This document shows positions 9,368-17,084 of a DNA stretch of 64,000 nt, one piece after another. How positions within the stretch are numbered: the first letter of the stretch is position 1; the number at the start of each line of letters is the position of its first letter. A model generated the notes under the pieces. The model saw nothing but the letters and a program-made list of their open reading frames with translations. It searched no databases and had not been told where the DNA came from. The position numbers were made by a program, and so were the translations under genes. The stretch is from an uncultured Paraprevotella sp. (lineage in GTDB: Bacteria > Bacteroidota > Bacteroidia > Bacteroidales > Bacteroidaceae). The stretch is from positions 1-64,000 of the forward strand of contig CALULA010000005.1 of assembly GCA_944321365.1 (NCBI GenBank), read 5' to 3'.

Positions 9368-10183
9368 TCACGTTATTGTCCGTGCATTTTGACGCCGGGT
9401 ACGCGCCACCACCCAGATGCCGGCCTCATAGAGCAACCACATGGGCATGCCCACAAGCAGCAGGGTGAACACGTCCGATGTGGGCGTGATGACTGCGGCC
9501 ACTACCAGAATCACCACCACGGCATGGCGGCGGTAACGGCGCATGAACGAAGCATCGAGCACTCCCATGCAGGCCAGCAGCCAGCACAGTACGGGAATCT
9601 CGAACACGAGGCCCAGTGCCAGGTTCATCGTCAGCAGCGTATCCATGTAGGACTGCAGGGTGATGGCATTCTCCACCTCCGCACTGACCTGATAAGTGCC
9701 CAGGAAACGGAACGTCAGCGGGAAGATGAGAAAATAGTTCAACGCCGCACCCAGAACGAACATCACGTAGCCTGCTCCCACCGCCCGGATGGCATAACGC
9801 CGCTCGTTGGCATACAGGGCGGGTGAGACGAAATGGAACAGAAGGTAGACCAGATAGGGCGATGCACAGAAAAGACCGGCATAGAGGGCTGTCTTCATGT
9901 GAATCACGAACTGGCTGGCCAGGCCCGTGTTGATGAGCCGCACCGAGAAATCGGGCACAACGCCGCTCCCCAGCCCCAGCCAACGCCCGGCCTGCTCCAG
10001 CAGACGGTAGGTGACAAAACCGGAATCCTTCGGTGCCAGCACCACGCGGAACAGTTCGTCCTTGAAGAAGAATGCCGCGAGGCCGCACACCACCATCACC
10101 ACCACACCCCGCACCAGACAGTCGCGCAAGGCGTCCAGATGGTCCCAGAATATCCCTGTCGCCTCATCTTGCGGCTTGCTCAT
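9368..10183 (-). CDS. tatC: Sec-independent protein translocase TatC
   Basis: A 271-residue polytopic protein with six predicted membrane segments and the TatC N-terminal motif [15 protein letters not shown]. The P-loop region [19 protein letters not shown] is the segment that contacts twin-arginine signals in the family. TatC is the receptor that recognises folded Tat substrates. I start at the ATG at 10183, which overlaps tatA by 20 bases. The in-frame GTG at 10228 would add 15 polar residues not typical of the family. It is the last gene of a leftward operon that also encodes Tat substrates. Confidence 0.93.
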   Translation of the reverse strand: MSKPQDEATGIFWDHLDALRDCLVRGVVVMVVCGLAAFFFKDELFRVVLAPKDSGFVTYRLLEQAGRWLGLGSGVVPDFSVRLINTGLASQFVIHMKTALYAGLFCASPYLVYLLFHFVSPALYANERRYAIRAVGAGYVMFVLGAALNYFLIFPLTFRFLGTYQVSAEVENAITLQSYMDTLLTMNLALGLVFEIPVLCWLLACMGVLDASFMRRYRRHAVVVILVVAAVITPTSDVFTLLLVGMPMWLLYEAGIWVVARTRRQNARTIT

Positions 10184-10403
10184 CCTTGCCTGCCGTTGTG
10201 TCTTTTCCGTCTTTCTTTCCGGACTCACCGACAGTAGGGTCTGCCGCCTTGTCCTGCGGAGTCTCCAGTCCGCTCATTCCGTCCCTGAAACTCTTCACGC
10301 CTTTGCCCAGCCCCTTCATCAGTTCCGGAATCTTCTTTCCGCCAAAGAGCAGCAGGACAATCAGCAGAATGAGAAGAATCTCCTGCGTTCCTATTCCAAA
10401 CAT
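10164..10403 (-). CDS. tatA: Sec-independent protein translocase TatA
   Basis: A 79-residue protein with the TatA layout: one N-terminal membrane helix (residues 5-20), the FG hinge in [18 protein letters not shown], an amphipathic helix and an acidic, flexible C-terminus. TatA oligomers form the transient pore for folded substrates. No tatB is present; Bacteroidota usually have a minimal TatAC system. It starts 3 bases after the ECF S gene and overlaps tatC. Confidence 0.93.
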   Translation of the reverse strand: MFGIGTQEILLILLIVLLLFGGKKIPELMKGLGKGVKSFRDGMSGLETPQDKAADPTVGESGKKDGKDTTAGKDEQAAR

Positions 10404-10406
10404 ACC

Positions 10407-10919
10407 TTATTTATATATAATGTATTTAATAAATCCGTAACCTCCGAACACCTGCAACGCCATCCCCGGCAAGCCCATACGGAAATCCTGCACGGCCAGG
10501 AAGAAGTCACCGCTCATGATCCATTCGCCCAGCGTACCCACCAACTGGTAGAAAGCCACCACAGCCAGCAACAGCGGCAGGCTCACCCGGTGGAAACGGT
10601 TGGCAGCATAACCCGCAGCCACTGCCAGCAGCACAGACTTCAGCAGGATGGCAGGCAGCACAGCCGGAGCAGGCATGCCGAACATCCATGAGTTGACCAA
10701 CGGGGAAAGTATGGCCGTAAGCAATCCCACACGCCAGCCGTACTTATAGGCGCCCACCAGTGTAAAGAAATAGATGGGCAGCCACGTCATGCCGCCTTTC
10801 GGCAGCAAATGAAACAATTGGGGCAACAGGATATTTCCTGCCACGAACAGCACCGCCATGATATAGGTGCGTTTCTCCACGTAACCGGGAGCATAAAGTT
10901 TCACAGTTTTCGTTTCCAT
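10407..10919 (-). CDS. ECF transporter S component-like membrane protein
   Basis: A 170-residue, very hydrophobic protein with about five or six membrane helices. The TYIMAVLFVAGNILLPQLFH opening and conserved GAYKYGWRVGLLTAILSP segment resemble ECF-type substrate-binding S subunits. The bound vitamin or metal cannot be assigned. No ECF energising ATPase or T subunit lies nearby, so it would have to share a remote module. It sits 3 bases before tatA and 28 bases after the DUF1893 gene, inside a redox-flavoured operon. Confidence 0.75.
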   Translation of the reverse strand: METKTVKLYAPGYVEKRTYIMAVLFVAGNILLPQLFHLLPKGGMTWLPIYFFTLVGAYKYGWRVGLLTAILSPLVNSWMFGMPAPAVLPAILLKSVLLAVAAGYAANRFHRVSLPLLLAVVAFYQLVGTLGEWIMSGDFFLAVQDFRMGLPGMALQVFGGYGFIKYIIYK

Positions 10920-10947
10920 AAATCTATCTGTTAAAGTGTTTAAACAT

Positions 10948-11373
10948 TCATTTCGTAGTCACGCGAGTTGCATTCCGCTCCATAAACCCACGGATGAGGG
11001 GCAGACAGTCTGCCGCCGTAGCACAATCACGACACAGCGTCTCCACCGGACACCAGCCGTCGCCGGCACGGTTGCGGATGGCCGGCACCGACAGGGCATA
11101 AGACACCGGAATACCCGCACCGGCAAACAGTGCCAGAGCCGGTTCGCTGATGACATCGGCATAGACCTCCTTCACCCGCCCCAGCACCATGAGAGCCGCA
11201 GCCCCCTTGCCTACCACCTTATCGGCCACCTCGGCCCCGCAGAGCAACTGCGGATGACGGTGCAACAGGTCGTAAAGGTCGGCCACTCCACGCTGCTCGT
11301 AAGTGTGCACATTGCCGTTCCGCAACACACAGGAACAGCCGCTACGGTGCAACATATCAATCAAGTCCTGCAT
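10948..11373 (-). CDS. DUF1893 protein
   Basis: A 141-residue cytoplasmic protein that matches DUF1893, a family with a cytidine-deaminase-like fold known mainly from structural genomics. It has the glycine- and alanine-rich core EVADKVVGKGAAALMVLG and a Cys-rich tail (TLCRDCATAADC). In several gut bacteria the family is found beside ECF S components and Fe-S proteins, as here. The biochemical role is unknown. The Cys-rich ends could bind a metal, which is my inference. Confidence 0.8.
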   Translation of the reverse strand: MQDLIDMLHRSGCSCVLRNGNVHTYEQRGVADLYDLLHRHPQLLCGAEVADKVVGKGAAALMVLGRVKEVYADVISEPALALFAGAGIPVSYALSVPAIRNRAGDGWCPVETLCRDCATAADCLPLIRGFMERNATRVTTK

Positions 11374-11391
11374 AAAAAACCACTTGAGTCA

Positions 11392-12801
11392 TTATAAAGT
11401 TTCTTGTTTCAGACGCTCCACATAGGCATCTATACGGTGCAATTCAGCGGGTATGTCGATGCGTTGCGGACAATGGGGATTGCACTGACCGCACCCGATA
11501 CAGTGGTTGGCCTGACGGAGCCGCGGCACACTGCGGTCATAACCGACGAGAAAGGCACGGCGTGCTTCACGGTAGCTTTCTGTACGCGAATCCTGCGGCA
11601 GATTCCCTTCGTTCAGACACTTGTTGTAATGCAACAGAACAGCCGGAATATCTATACCGTAAGGACAGGGCATACAGTACTTGCAGTCGTTGCAGGGGAT
11701 GGTGTCGAACTGCATCATCAGCGTGGCCGTATCCTGCAGGAATGCGAACTCCTCTTCCGTCAGAGGCTTGAGCGGAGCATAAGTCCGCAAGTTGTCTTGC
11801 AAGTGTTCCATCCGTGTCATGCCGCTCAACACGGTCAGCACGTCGGGGAAACTTCCGGCAAAGCGGAAGGCCCATGAGGCAACGCTCCGTTCCGGCTCGC
11901 GCTCCTTGAGGCGCGCCACGATGTTGTCCGGTACGTTGGAGAGGCGTCCGCCCAGCAGCGGTTCCATGATGACAGCAGGGATGTGTCGTTTATTCAGTTC
12001 ACCGTAAAGATATTCAGCGTCCGTGTTGCGCGGATTGATCTGCTTGGCATACCGCCAATCCAGATAGTTCAGCTGTATCTGGACGAAGTCCCATTTGTAC
12101 TCGTCGTGCCGCGACAACAAGTAGTCGAACACCCGGATGTCCCCATGATAGGAGAAGCCGAGGTTACGGATGCGTCCGGCCTTACGTTCCTCCAGCAGGA
12201 AGTCGAGCACACCATTGTCCATGTAACGGGCGTTGAACTCTTTCATGCCATCGCTCCCCATCCCGATGCCGTGCAGCAGCAGGTAGTCGATGTAGTCCAC
12301 CTGCAGTTCCTTCATCGAGTTGCGGTACATGGCGATGGAGGCCTCGCGGCTCCAGGTGTCCGGCGAAAAGTTGGACAGTTTGGTGGCGATGAAATAGCTG
12401 TTGCGCGGATGACGGCTCAGGGCGATGCCCGTGGAACGTTCCGACATACCCCGACAATAGGCGGGCGATGTGTCGAAATAGTTCACCCCGTGGGCCATGG
12501 CATAGTCCACCATCTCGTTCACCATCTCCTGGTCTATCTCTTCATTCCCCTCGCGGGCGCTCCGTCCGCCCACCGACGGCAGGCGCATCATGCCGAAACC
12601 GAGAAGCGACACCTTGTCACCCGTGGTCGGATTGGTGCGCATGGTCATCTTGTCCGTTGGAATCTCACCGGTTCCCCCGCCCGCAGCGGACTTTCCGGCT
12701 TTGGAATCGCAGCCGTAGATGGCAGCCGACGTGACGGCAGCCCCGGCTCCAAGGAGCTTCAGGAACTTCCGTCTGTTCATATCATTATTCTTCTTATCCA
12801 T
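11392..12801 (-). CDS. Tat-exported lipoprotein aldo/keto reductase with C-terminal 4Fe-4S domain
   Basis: A 469-residue protein. The N-terminus has the twin-arginine motif NRRKFLKLLGAG, a hydrophobic core and a lipobox-like end (AAIYGC, Cys near residue 30), so it should be exported folded and lipidated. An aldo/keto reductase TIM barrel follows (GFGMMRLP, YFDTSPAYCRG). The C-terminus carries CNDCKYCMPCPYGID near residue 370 and CIGCGQCNPHCP near 433, ferredoxin-type cysteine sets. Its presence in an operon with tatAC makes it a likely dedicated substrate. Start could be residue 8 instead of 1. Electron donor and substrate are unknown; the upstream polyferredoxin is a candidate partner. Confidence 0.88.
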   Translation of the reverse strand: MDKKNNDMNRRKFLKLLGAGAAVTSAAIYGCDSKAGKSAAGGGTGEIPTDKMTMRTNPTTGDKVSLLGFGMMRLPSVGGRSAREGNEEIDQEMVNEMVDYAMAHGVNYFDTSPAYCRGMSERSTGIALSRHPRNSYFIATKLSNFSPDTWSREASIAMYRNSMKELQVDYIDYLLLHGIGMGSDGMKEFNARYMDNGVLDFLLEERKAGRIRNLGFSYHGDIRVFDYLLSRHDEYKWDFVQIQLNYLDWRYAKQINPRNTDAEYLYGELNKRHIPAVIMEPLLGGRLSNVPDNIVARLKEREPERSVASWAFRFAGSFPDVLTVLSGMTRMEHLQDNLRTYAPLKPLTEEEFAFLQDTATLMMQFDTIPCNDCKYCMPCPYGIDIPAVLLHYNKCLNEGNLPQDSRTESYREARRAFLVGYDRSVPRLRQANHCIGCGQCNPHCPQRIDIPAELHRIDAYVERLKQETL

Positions 12802-12822
12802 TGTTGATGCGTTTGTTTTGAG

Positions 12823-14298
12823 TTAAATAACACTGTGTTTCCCGTGCCCCTCCACGTAGATTGCACTGAACGGACGCGCCGGGCACAGGTTCTCGCAGGC
12901 TCCGCAACCGATGCAGCGTGCCTCGTTCACGACGGGCAACTTGGGCGAATCGGGCACACCGGCCACCGAAGGCACCATCTGTATGGCACCGGCCGGACAG
13001 TGACGCGCACAATTGCCGCACTCCACACCGTCGGTATTGACCACACAGTTCTCGTACACAAATACGGCATGTCCCATTTGTATGGACGACTTGTCGGCCA
13101 CCGTAATGGGACGGATAGCTCCTGCCGGGCACACTTCGGAACAACGCACACACTCCGGACGGCAATATCCCCGCTCGTAGGACATCTCCGGTTGCATCCA
13201 ACGCGAGAGCGATGAAGAGGGACGCAATACATCATTAGGGCAGACCGACACACACAGCTGGCAGGCCGTACAGTGAGCCGTAAAGGAACGCAGGCTGTCG
13301 GAACCGGCCGGCACCAGAGGAGTGTTGCGCACCGGCACTTTCTTCTCCTCTATCACGGCCAGTCCGCCGTCCACTTTCTTCTCCTGTGCCTTCAGCCACG
13401 AACCGGCGGCAAAAAGCGAAGCAACGGTCAGGAAACCACGACGGCCTCCGTCGGCACTGGTCTTCGCCGCCTCAGTCTGAGCGGCAGGCGCAGCAGCATG
13501 CGCATAGCGGATAGCACCCTTGGGGCACTTGTCGATGCAGTTCATGCAGGTCACGCAGCGGCTGTAGTCTATCTTGTGCTCCTTGATATTGATGCACGAT
13601 GCCTTGCAGTTGCGCTCACACAGCTTGCAGTTGATGCACTTGGAGGTGTCGATGACCGGACGCAGCCAGGCGAAGCGGGACAGGAAGCTCAGCAACGTGC
13701 CCACCGGACAGATGGTATTGCAATAGGTGCGCCCACCACGCCAGGCCAGCACGGCCACCACCACGAACGTCACCACTGCCACCAGCAGCGTGGACAATCC
13801 CTTCATCCACACATCCACAGAATAGAAAGCATAGCTGTCCGCCCGCTCGGCCATGTAGGCCAGCAGATTGTTGCCCCAACGGTAGAGCGGAGCAAACAAG
13901 TTGGAGGCCATGCGACCGTAGGCACTGTACGGTTCGAGCAATCCACCCCAACCCATCAATGCCATCGCGACAAACAGGACCAATATAATGTAACGCAACC
14001 ACGACAATGCCGGAGAATAACGGAAACGGTTCTTCTTATATTTATTCCCTAACCAAGACACAAAATCCTGAAATACCCCAAGCGGACAAATCACGGAGCA
14101 ATAAACCCGACCGAAGATTAAGGTCAACAGCACCAAAACCACCAGCACGCCGATATTCAATGCCATGAAAGCCGGGAAGAACTGAATCTTGGCCAACCAC
14201 CCGAAATAGGAATGCGACACTCCCGTAAAGTCCAGAAACAACAACGTAATCAAGGAAAAGCAAAGGAATGCCGCAATCTGTCTGACTCTTCTCAACAT
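12823..14298 (-). CDS. NapH/polyferredoxin-like membrane 4Fe-4S protein with putative internal Tat signal
   Basis: A 491-residue protein in two halves. The N-terminal half has about four membrane helices with NapH-type CxxxCP motifs (YCSVICPLG, YCNTICPVG) and ferredoxin sets (CINCKLCERNCKASC, CVTCMNCIDKCPKG). Near residue 286 there is a second hydrophobic segment preceded by two arginines (GGRRGFLTVASLFAAG), ending near LKAQ. The C-terminal half then has several more 4Fe-4S motifs (CTACQLCVSVCP, CVRCSEVCP, CGNCARHCP, CIGCGACENLCP). This suggests electron transfer from the cytoplasmic to the periplasmic face, feeding the exported reductase. Operon gaps are 37 bases to the flavodoxin and 21 to the reductase. 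Confidence 0.85.
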   Translation of the reverse strand: MLRRVRQIAAFLCFSLITLLFLDFTGVSHSYFGWLAKIQFFPAFMALNIGVLVVLVLLTLIFGRVYCSVICPLGVFQDFVSWLGNKYKKNRFRYSPALSWLRYIILVLFVAMALMGWGGLLEPYSAYGRMASNLFAPLYRWGNNLLAYMAERADSYAFYSVDVWMKGLSTLLVAVVTFVVVAVLAWRGGRTYCNTICPVGTLLSFLSRFAWLRPVIDTSKCINCKLCERNCKASCINIKEHKIDYSRCVTCMNCIDKCPKGAIRYAHAAAPAAQTEAAKTSADGGRRGFLTVASLFAAGSWLKAQEKKVDGGLAVIEEKKVPVRNTPLVPAGSDSLRSFTAHCTACQLCVSVCPNDVLRPSSSLSRWMQPEMSYERGYCRPECVRCSEVCPAGAIRPITVADKSSIQMGHAVFVYENCVVNTDGVECGNCARHCPAGAIQMVPSVAGVPDSPKLPVVNEARCIGCGACENLCPARPFSAIYVEGHGKHSVI

Positions 14299-14335
14299 AA
14301 AACTTTCTTTTTATAATATGTTACAATAACCTGAT

Positions 14336-14914
14336 TTACCGCACGCCTGTTTCTTTCAGCCATGCTTCCACCTGTGGACGCACAGACCCTACTGTTCCTC
14401 CGTTACAGATAAAGCCTTTCTTCGTTTTGGCTTTCCCGATATGGCGACGGAAATCGCTGAAACACTTCTGTTCGCCTCCGCCGCCGTGCGTACAGAAGGG
14501 TATGACCGTCTTGCCCGTCCAGTCGTAACTGTCCAGGAACGTCCATACGGCCATCGGTGCCGTTCCCCACCAATTGGGAAAACCTACAAAAATCACATCA
14601 TAGGACGACATGTCCGCCACCTTGCCTTTCAACACCGGACGTGCGTCAGCCTGCTGTTCTTTCTTAGCGTACTCCGTACACTGACGATATTCTGTCGGAT
14701 AAGGCTTGACGGTAGCTATCTCAAACAGATCTCCCCCGGTGAGCTCTTTCACATAACCGGCCACCGTACGCGTATTACCCGACCATGAGAAATAGGCCAC
14801 CAAGACATTATCCGCAGCCTGTGCGGCGTTCTGCGCACTTATCTTTCCTACACACAAAGCCCAAAGGACTATAACCCAACCGACCAACTTCACTTTCATA
14901 CCATTCCTTTTCAT
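14336..14914 (-). CDS. exported flavodoxin-like protein
   Basis: A 192-residue protein with an N-terminal signal peptide (hydrophobic core VGWVIVLWALCVG, ending near ISAQ) followed by a flavodoxin fold. The FMN phosphate loop is YFSWSGNTRTVAGYV, and FVGFPNWWGTAPMAVWTFLD matches the isoalloxazine-contact region of flavodoxin_4-type proteins. An exported flavodoxin is consistent with the redox theme of the operon, of which it is the first gene. I start at 14914 because the -7 box at 14942-14935 rules out a longer start at 14962. Electron partners are unknown. Confidence 0.85.
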   Translation of the reverse strand: MKRNGMKVKLVGWVIVLWALCVGKISAQNAAQAADNVLVAYFSWSGNTRTVAGYVKELTGGDLFEIATVKPYPTEYRQCTEYAKKEQQADARPVLKGKVADMSSYDVIFVGFPNWWGTAPMAVWTFLDSYDWTGKTVIPFCTHGGGGEQKCFSDFRRHIGKAKTKKGFICNGGTVGSVRPQVEAWLKETGVR

Positions 14915-14934
14915 ATTATTTTCTTTCTGATATG

Positions 14935-14942
14935 CAAAAATA
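14935..14942 (-). promoter_or_regulatory. -7 box of the flavodoxin-tatC operon
   Basis: The minus strand reads TATTTTTG, 20 bases upstream of the flavodoxin ATG at 14914. The six genes downstream have short gaps or overlaps and no obvious boxes of their own. Confidence 0.6.
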
Positions 14943-15135
14943 GCAGCAATCTCCGAAACCAAGGCTATACAAAATACAGAATGTCATACCCGTTTTACTG
15001 AAACTTGTCATTTCGGTGTCCCGTGTAACAAAATAAATACAAATCGAGAGAACAAACGACAAACAGGAAGTTAAAAACATACAAATCGGACAAAAAAATA
15101 GTGCTATAAGCCTTTTAGGATTATCATAAATGAGA

Positions 15136-15143
15136 TATATTTG
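15136..15143 (+). promoter_or_regulatory. -7 box for the winged-helix gene
   Basis: TATATTTG lies about 190 bases upstream of the winged-helix start, which gives an unusually long 5' leader. TTTTA sits 19 bases upstream in the place of the -33 element. Confidence 0.55.
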
Positions 15144-15170
15144 TAGTCAAAAGCAAAACAACACAACATT

Positions 15171-15293
15171 ATGAAGAAATCTAACCTCATCTGTCAGATA
15201 ACTTAACGTGACTCTGCAGTCCCTGCAAATCCGTCATGTAATGAAACCTAACCGCCGCACGGTACAGGCCTGACTTCCCGACTGCGGTTTTTC
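15171..15293 (+). promoter_or_regulatory. possible leader ORF and attenuator
   Basis: Within the long leader, positions 15171-15206 encode an 11-residue peptide (MKKSNLICQIT). At 15250-15289 a hairpin of AACCGC and GCGGTT is followed by a run of five T (15288-15292). A short ORF followed by a terminator-like hairpin before the gene is the layout of an attenuator. The stem is only 6 bp and the peptide has no run of a single amino acid, so this is tentative. Nothing else was recognised in the 14963-15332 gap. Confidence 0.3.
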
Positions 15294-15332
15294 ATCAGAA
15301 TCATATACCTTTAACCACTAAAGATAAGCATT

Positions 15333-15557
15333 ATGTACAAAGCAGAAATCGGAAGCAACGCCGGCAAAGTCTGGCATGCCCTCAAAGAGACCACGGAACT
15401 CACTCTGCCTCAATTAGCCGAAAAGTTACATCTCAGCCTGAGCGACACCGCACTGGCCGTAGGTTGGCTGGCACGCGAGAACAAGATTTTTATCCGCAAG
15501 AAGGATAATGACATCTGGGTTTCCGAAAAAGCAGACATCATGTTCAGCTTCGGATAA
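15333..15557 (+). CDS. small winged-helix protein (DUF2582-like)
   Basis: A 74-residue protein that looks like a single winged helix-turn-helix domain: GKVWHALKETTELTLPQLAEKL for helices 1-2, then LSLSDTALAVGWLARENKI for the recognition helix, and a two-strand wing. It matches the small DUF2582-type winged-helix proteins common in Bacteroidota, whose DNA targets are not established. It is monocistronic, with a long leader upstream and a strong terminator hairpin downstream. Confidence 0.82.
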   Translation: MYKAEIGSNAGKVWHALKETTELTLPQLAEKLHLSLSDTALAVGWLARENKIFIRKKDNDIWVSEKADIMFSFG

Positions 15558-15604
15558 AAGCACGCACTACCCAGAGATATGAAGAAAAGCCTATCCTGAC
15601 ACCT

Positions 15605-15648
15605 GACGGGCGGACATCTCCGGCTGAAAAGCGAGGTGTCCGCCCGTC
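15605..15648 (+). terminator. hairpin after the winged-helix gene
   Basis: A 16-bp stem with one G-U pair (15605-15620 with 15633-15648) and a 12-base loop lies 48 bases after the winged-helix stop. No clear T run follows. The rest of the 15558-15864 gap holds only the promoter of the next gene. Confidence 0.6.
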
Positions 15649-15808
15649 TGCCGTCTGTTTCCCGACGCCGCAAAGGCTCTCGGCTTTTCCCGCCTGCCGT
15701 ATAAATACACACAGACATCCGGCAACCGTTTTCTTGATATTCATCAATATTTGCCTCCCTCCGCAGACATAAAGCGATGAATGTTTCCTGTTTTCTGCTT
15801 TTTTGTCC

Positions 15809-15816
15809 TACCTTTG
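15809..15816 (+). promoter_or_regulatory. -7 box for the YeiH-family gene
   Basis: TACCTTTG lies 49 bases upstream of the ATG at 15865, and downstream of an in-frame ATG at 15781, which it excludes as the start. Confidence 0.65.
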
Positions 15817-15864
15817 CAGCACTTTTATCACAGCTCATTCAAAATCATCAAACCCATAAAACCT

Positions 15865-16923
15865 ATGTTCAAAGAAAACAAAGGAGAAGTGTTGCACGGC
15901 ATTCTTCTCATTGTTCTGTTCTCGTTCTCTGCTTTTTATATAGCAGAGTTCGACTTTGTGAAACGTCTTTCGTTCAGTCCCTTAATCGTGGGTATCATAC
16001 TGGGAATGCTCTATGCCAACAGTCTTCGCAACAAACTGCCGGCGACATGGGTGCCCGGCATCAAGTTCTGTTCCAAACAAATCTTGCGTACGGGCGTCGT
16101 GTTGTACGGTTTCAAGCTGACATACCAGCAGGTAGTTGCCATTGGCCTGCCTGCCGTCACAGCCGACATTATCATCGTATGCGGCACACTTCTGGCAGGC
16201 ATTTTCTTCGGCAAGCTGCTGAAGATGGACGGACAAACGGCACTGATGACTTCGACGGGAAGTGCCATCTGCGGCGCAGCTGCCGTGCTGGGAGCTGAAC
16301 CGGTAGTGAGATGCGAGCCACATAAGACAGCCGTGGCCGTTTCTACGGTCGTCATCTTCGGAACACTTTCCATGTTTCTTTATCCCATCGTATATCGTGC
16401 CGGATGGCTGGACGGACTGAGCGACCAGGCCATAGCCGTCTACGTCGGATCCACCCTGCACGAAGTAGCTCACGTGGTGGGAGCCGGCAACGCCATCGAC
16501 GCCGCCGGTGGGAACGTGGCCGACGCCGCGACCATCACCAAGATGATCCGCGTCATACTTCTGGCACCGGTATTAGTCGTAATGAGCCTCTTGCTGTCAC
16601 GCAAACGGAAACAGGACAACGGCAACACCGCAGGCAAGAGCAAGATTACCATACCATGGTTCGCTTTTTATTTTCTGATAGTCATCGGCATCAATTCCCT
16701 CCTGCAGTCGGCCAGCTTCATTCCCCAGAAAGCCCTGTCAGACTGTCTGGGCTTCATCAACAACGTAGACACGTTCCTGCTCACCATGGCCATGACCGCC
16801 CTCGGTGCGGAAACGAGCATCGACAAATTCAGACAGGCCGGTGCAAAGCCATTCTATCTGGCCGGTATACTTTATCTGTGGCTGCTGTTCGGAGGGTATG
16901 CCATTGTGAAGATACTTTTCTGA
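15865..16923 (+). CDS. YeiH/UPF0324 family putative sulfate exporter
   Basis: A 352-residue inner membrane protein with about ten membrane helices, matching the YeiH (UPF0324) family. Typical segments are LPATWVPGIKFCSKQILRTGVV, the GSAICGAAAV loop, and STLHEVAHVVGAGNAI with its histidines, which is the family signature. YeiH proteins are annotated as putative sulfate exporters, but direct evidence is limited. A longer reading frame opens at 15781, but the promoter box lies inside it and the extra residues are not conserved-looking. The gene is monocistronic with its own terminator. Confidence 0.88.
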   Translation: MFKENKGEVLHGILLIVLFSFSAFYIAEFDFVKRLSFSPLIVGIILGMLYANSLRNKLPATWVPGIKFCSKQILRTGVVLYGFKLTYQQVVAIGLPAVTADIIIVCGTLLAGIFFGKLLKMDGQTALMTSTGSAICGAAAVLGAEPVVRCEPHKTAVAVSTVVIFGTLSMFLYPIVYRAGWLDGLSDQAIAVYVGSTLHEVAHVVGAGNAIDAAGGNVADAATITKMIRVILLAPVLVVMSLLLSRKRKQDNGNTAGKSKITIPWFAFYFLIVIGINSLLQSASFIPQKALSDCLGFINNVDTFLLTMAMTALGAETSIDKFRQAGAKPFYLAGILYLWLLFGGYAIVKILF

Positions 16924-16945
16924 CAGACACTGCAACACATAAGCT

Positions 16946-16986
16946 GTCCGCCGGACTCACCCTGAATCCGGCGGACTTTCTTTTTC
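16946..16986 (+). terminator. intrinsic terminator after the YeiH-family gene
   Basis: A perfect 10-bp stem GTCCGCCGGA (16946-16955) pairs with 16967-16976 and is followed by a T-rich tract to 16986. Confidence 0.8.
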
Positions 16987-17050
16987 CGCCCTTCAAGAGA
17001 AAAGGAAGGAAACAGACCGCTTTTTTATACCGGTGTTCAGAATTTATCCT

Positions 17051-17058
17051 TATATTTG
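17051..17058 (+). promoter_or_regulatory. -7 box for asparaginase
   Basis: TATATTTG lies 27 bases upstream of the asparaginase ATG. Confidence 0.7.
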
Positions 17059-17084
17059 CACGGTAACAACAAAACAGCAGATTC

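Noticed and set aside
9368..10228. GTG start at 10228 for tatC
   Set aside because: It would add a polar 15-residue extension and enlarge the overlap with tatA. The ATG at 10183 gives a typical TatC N-terminus.
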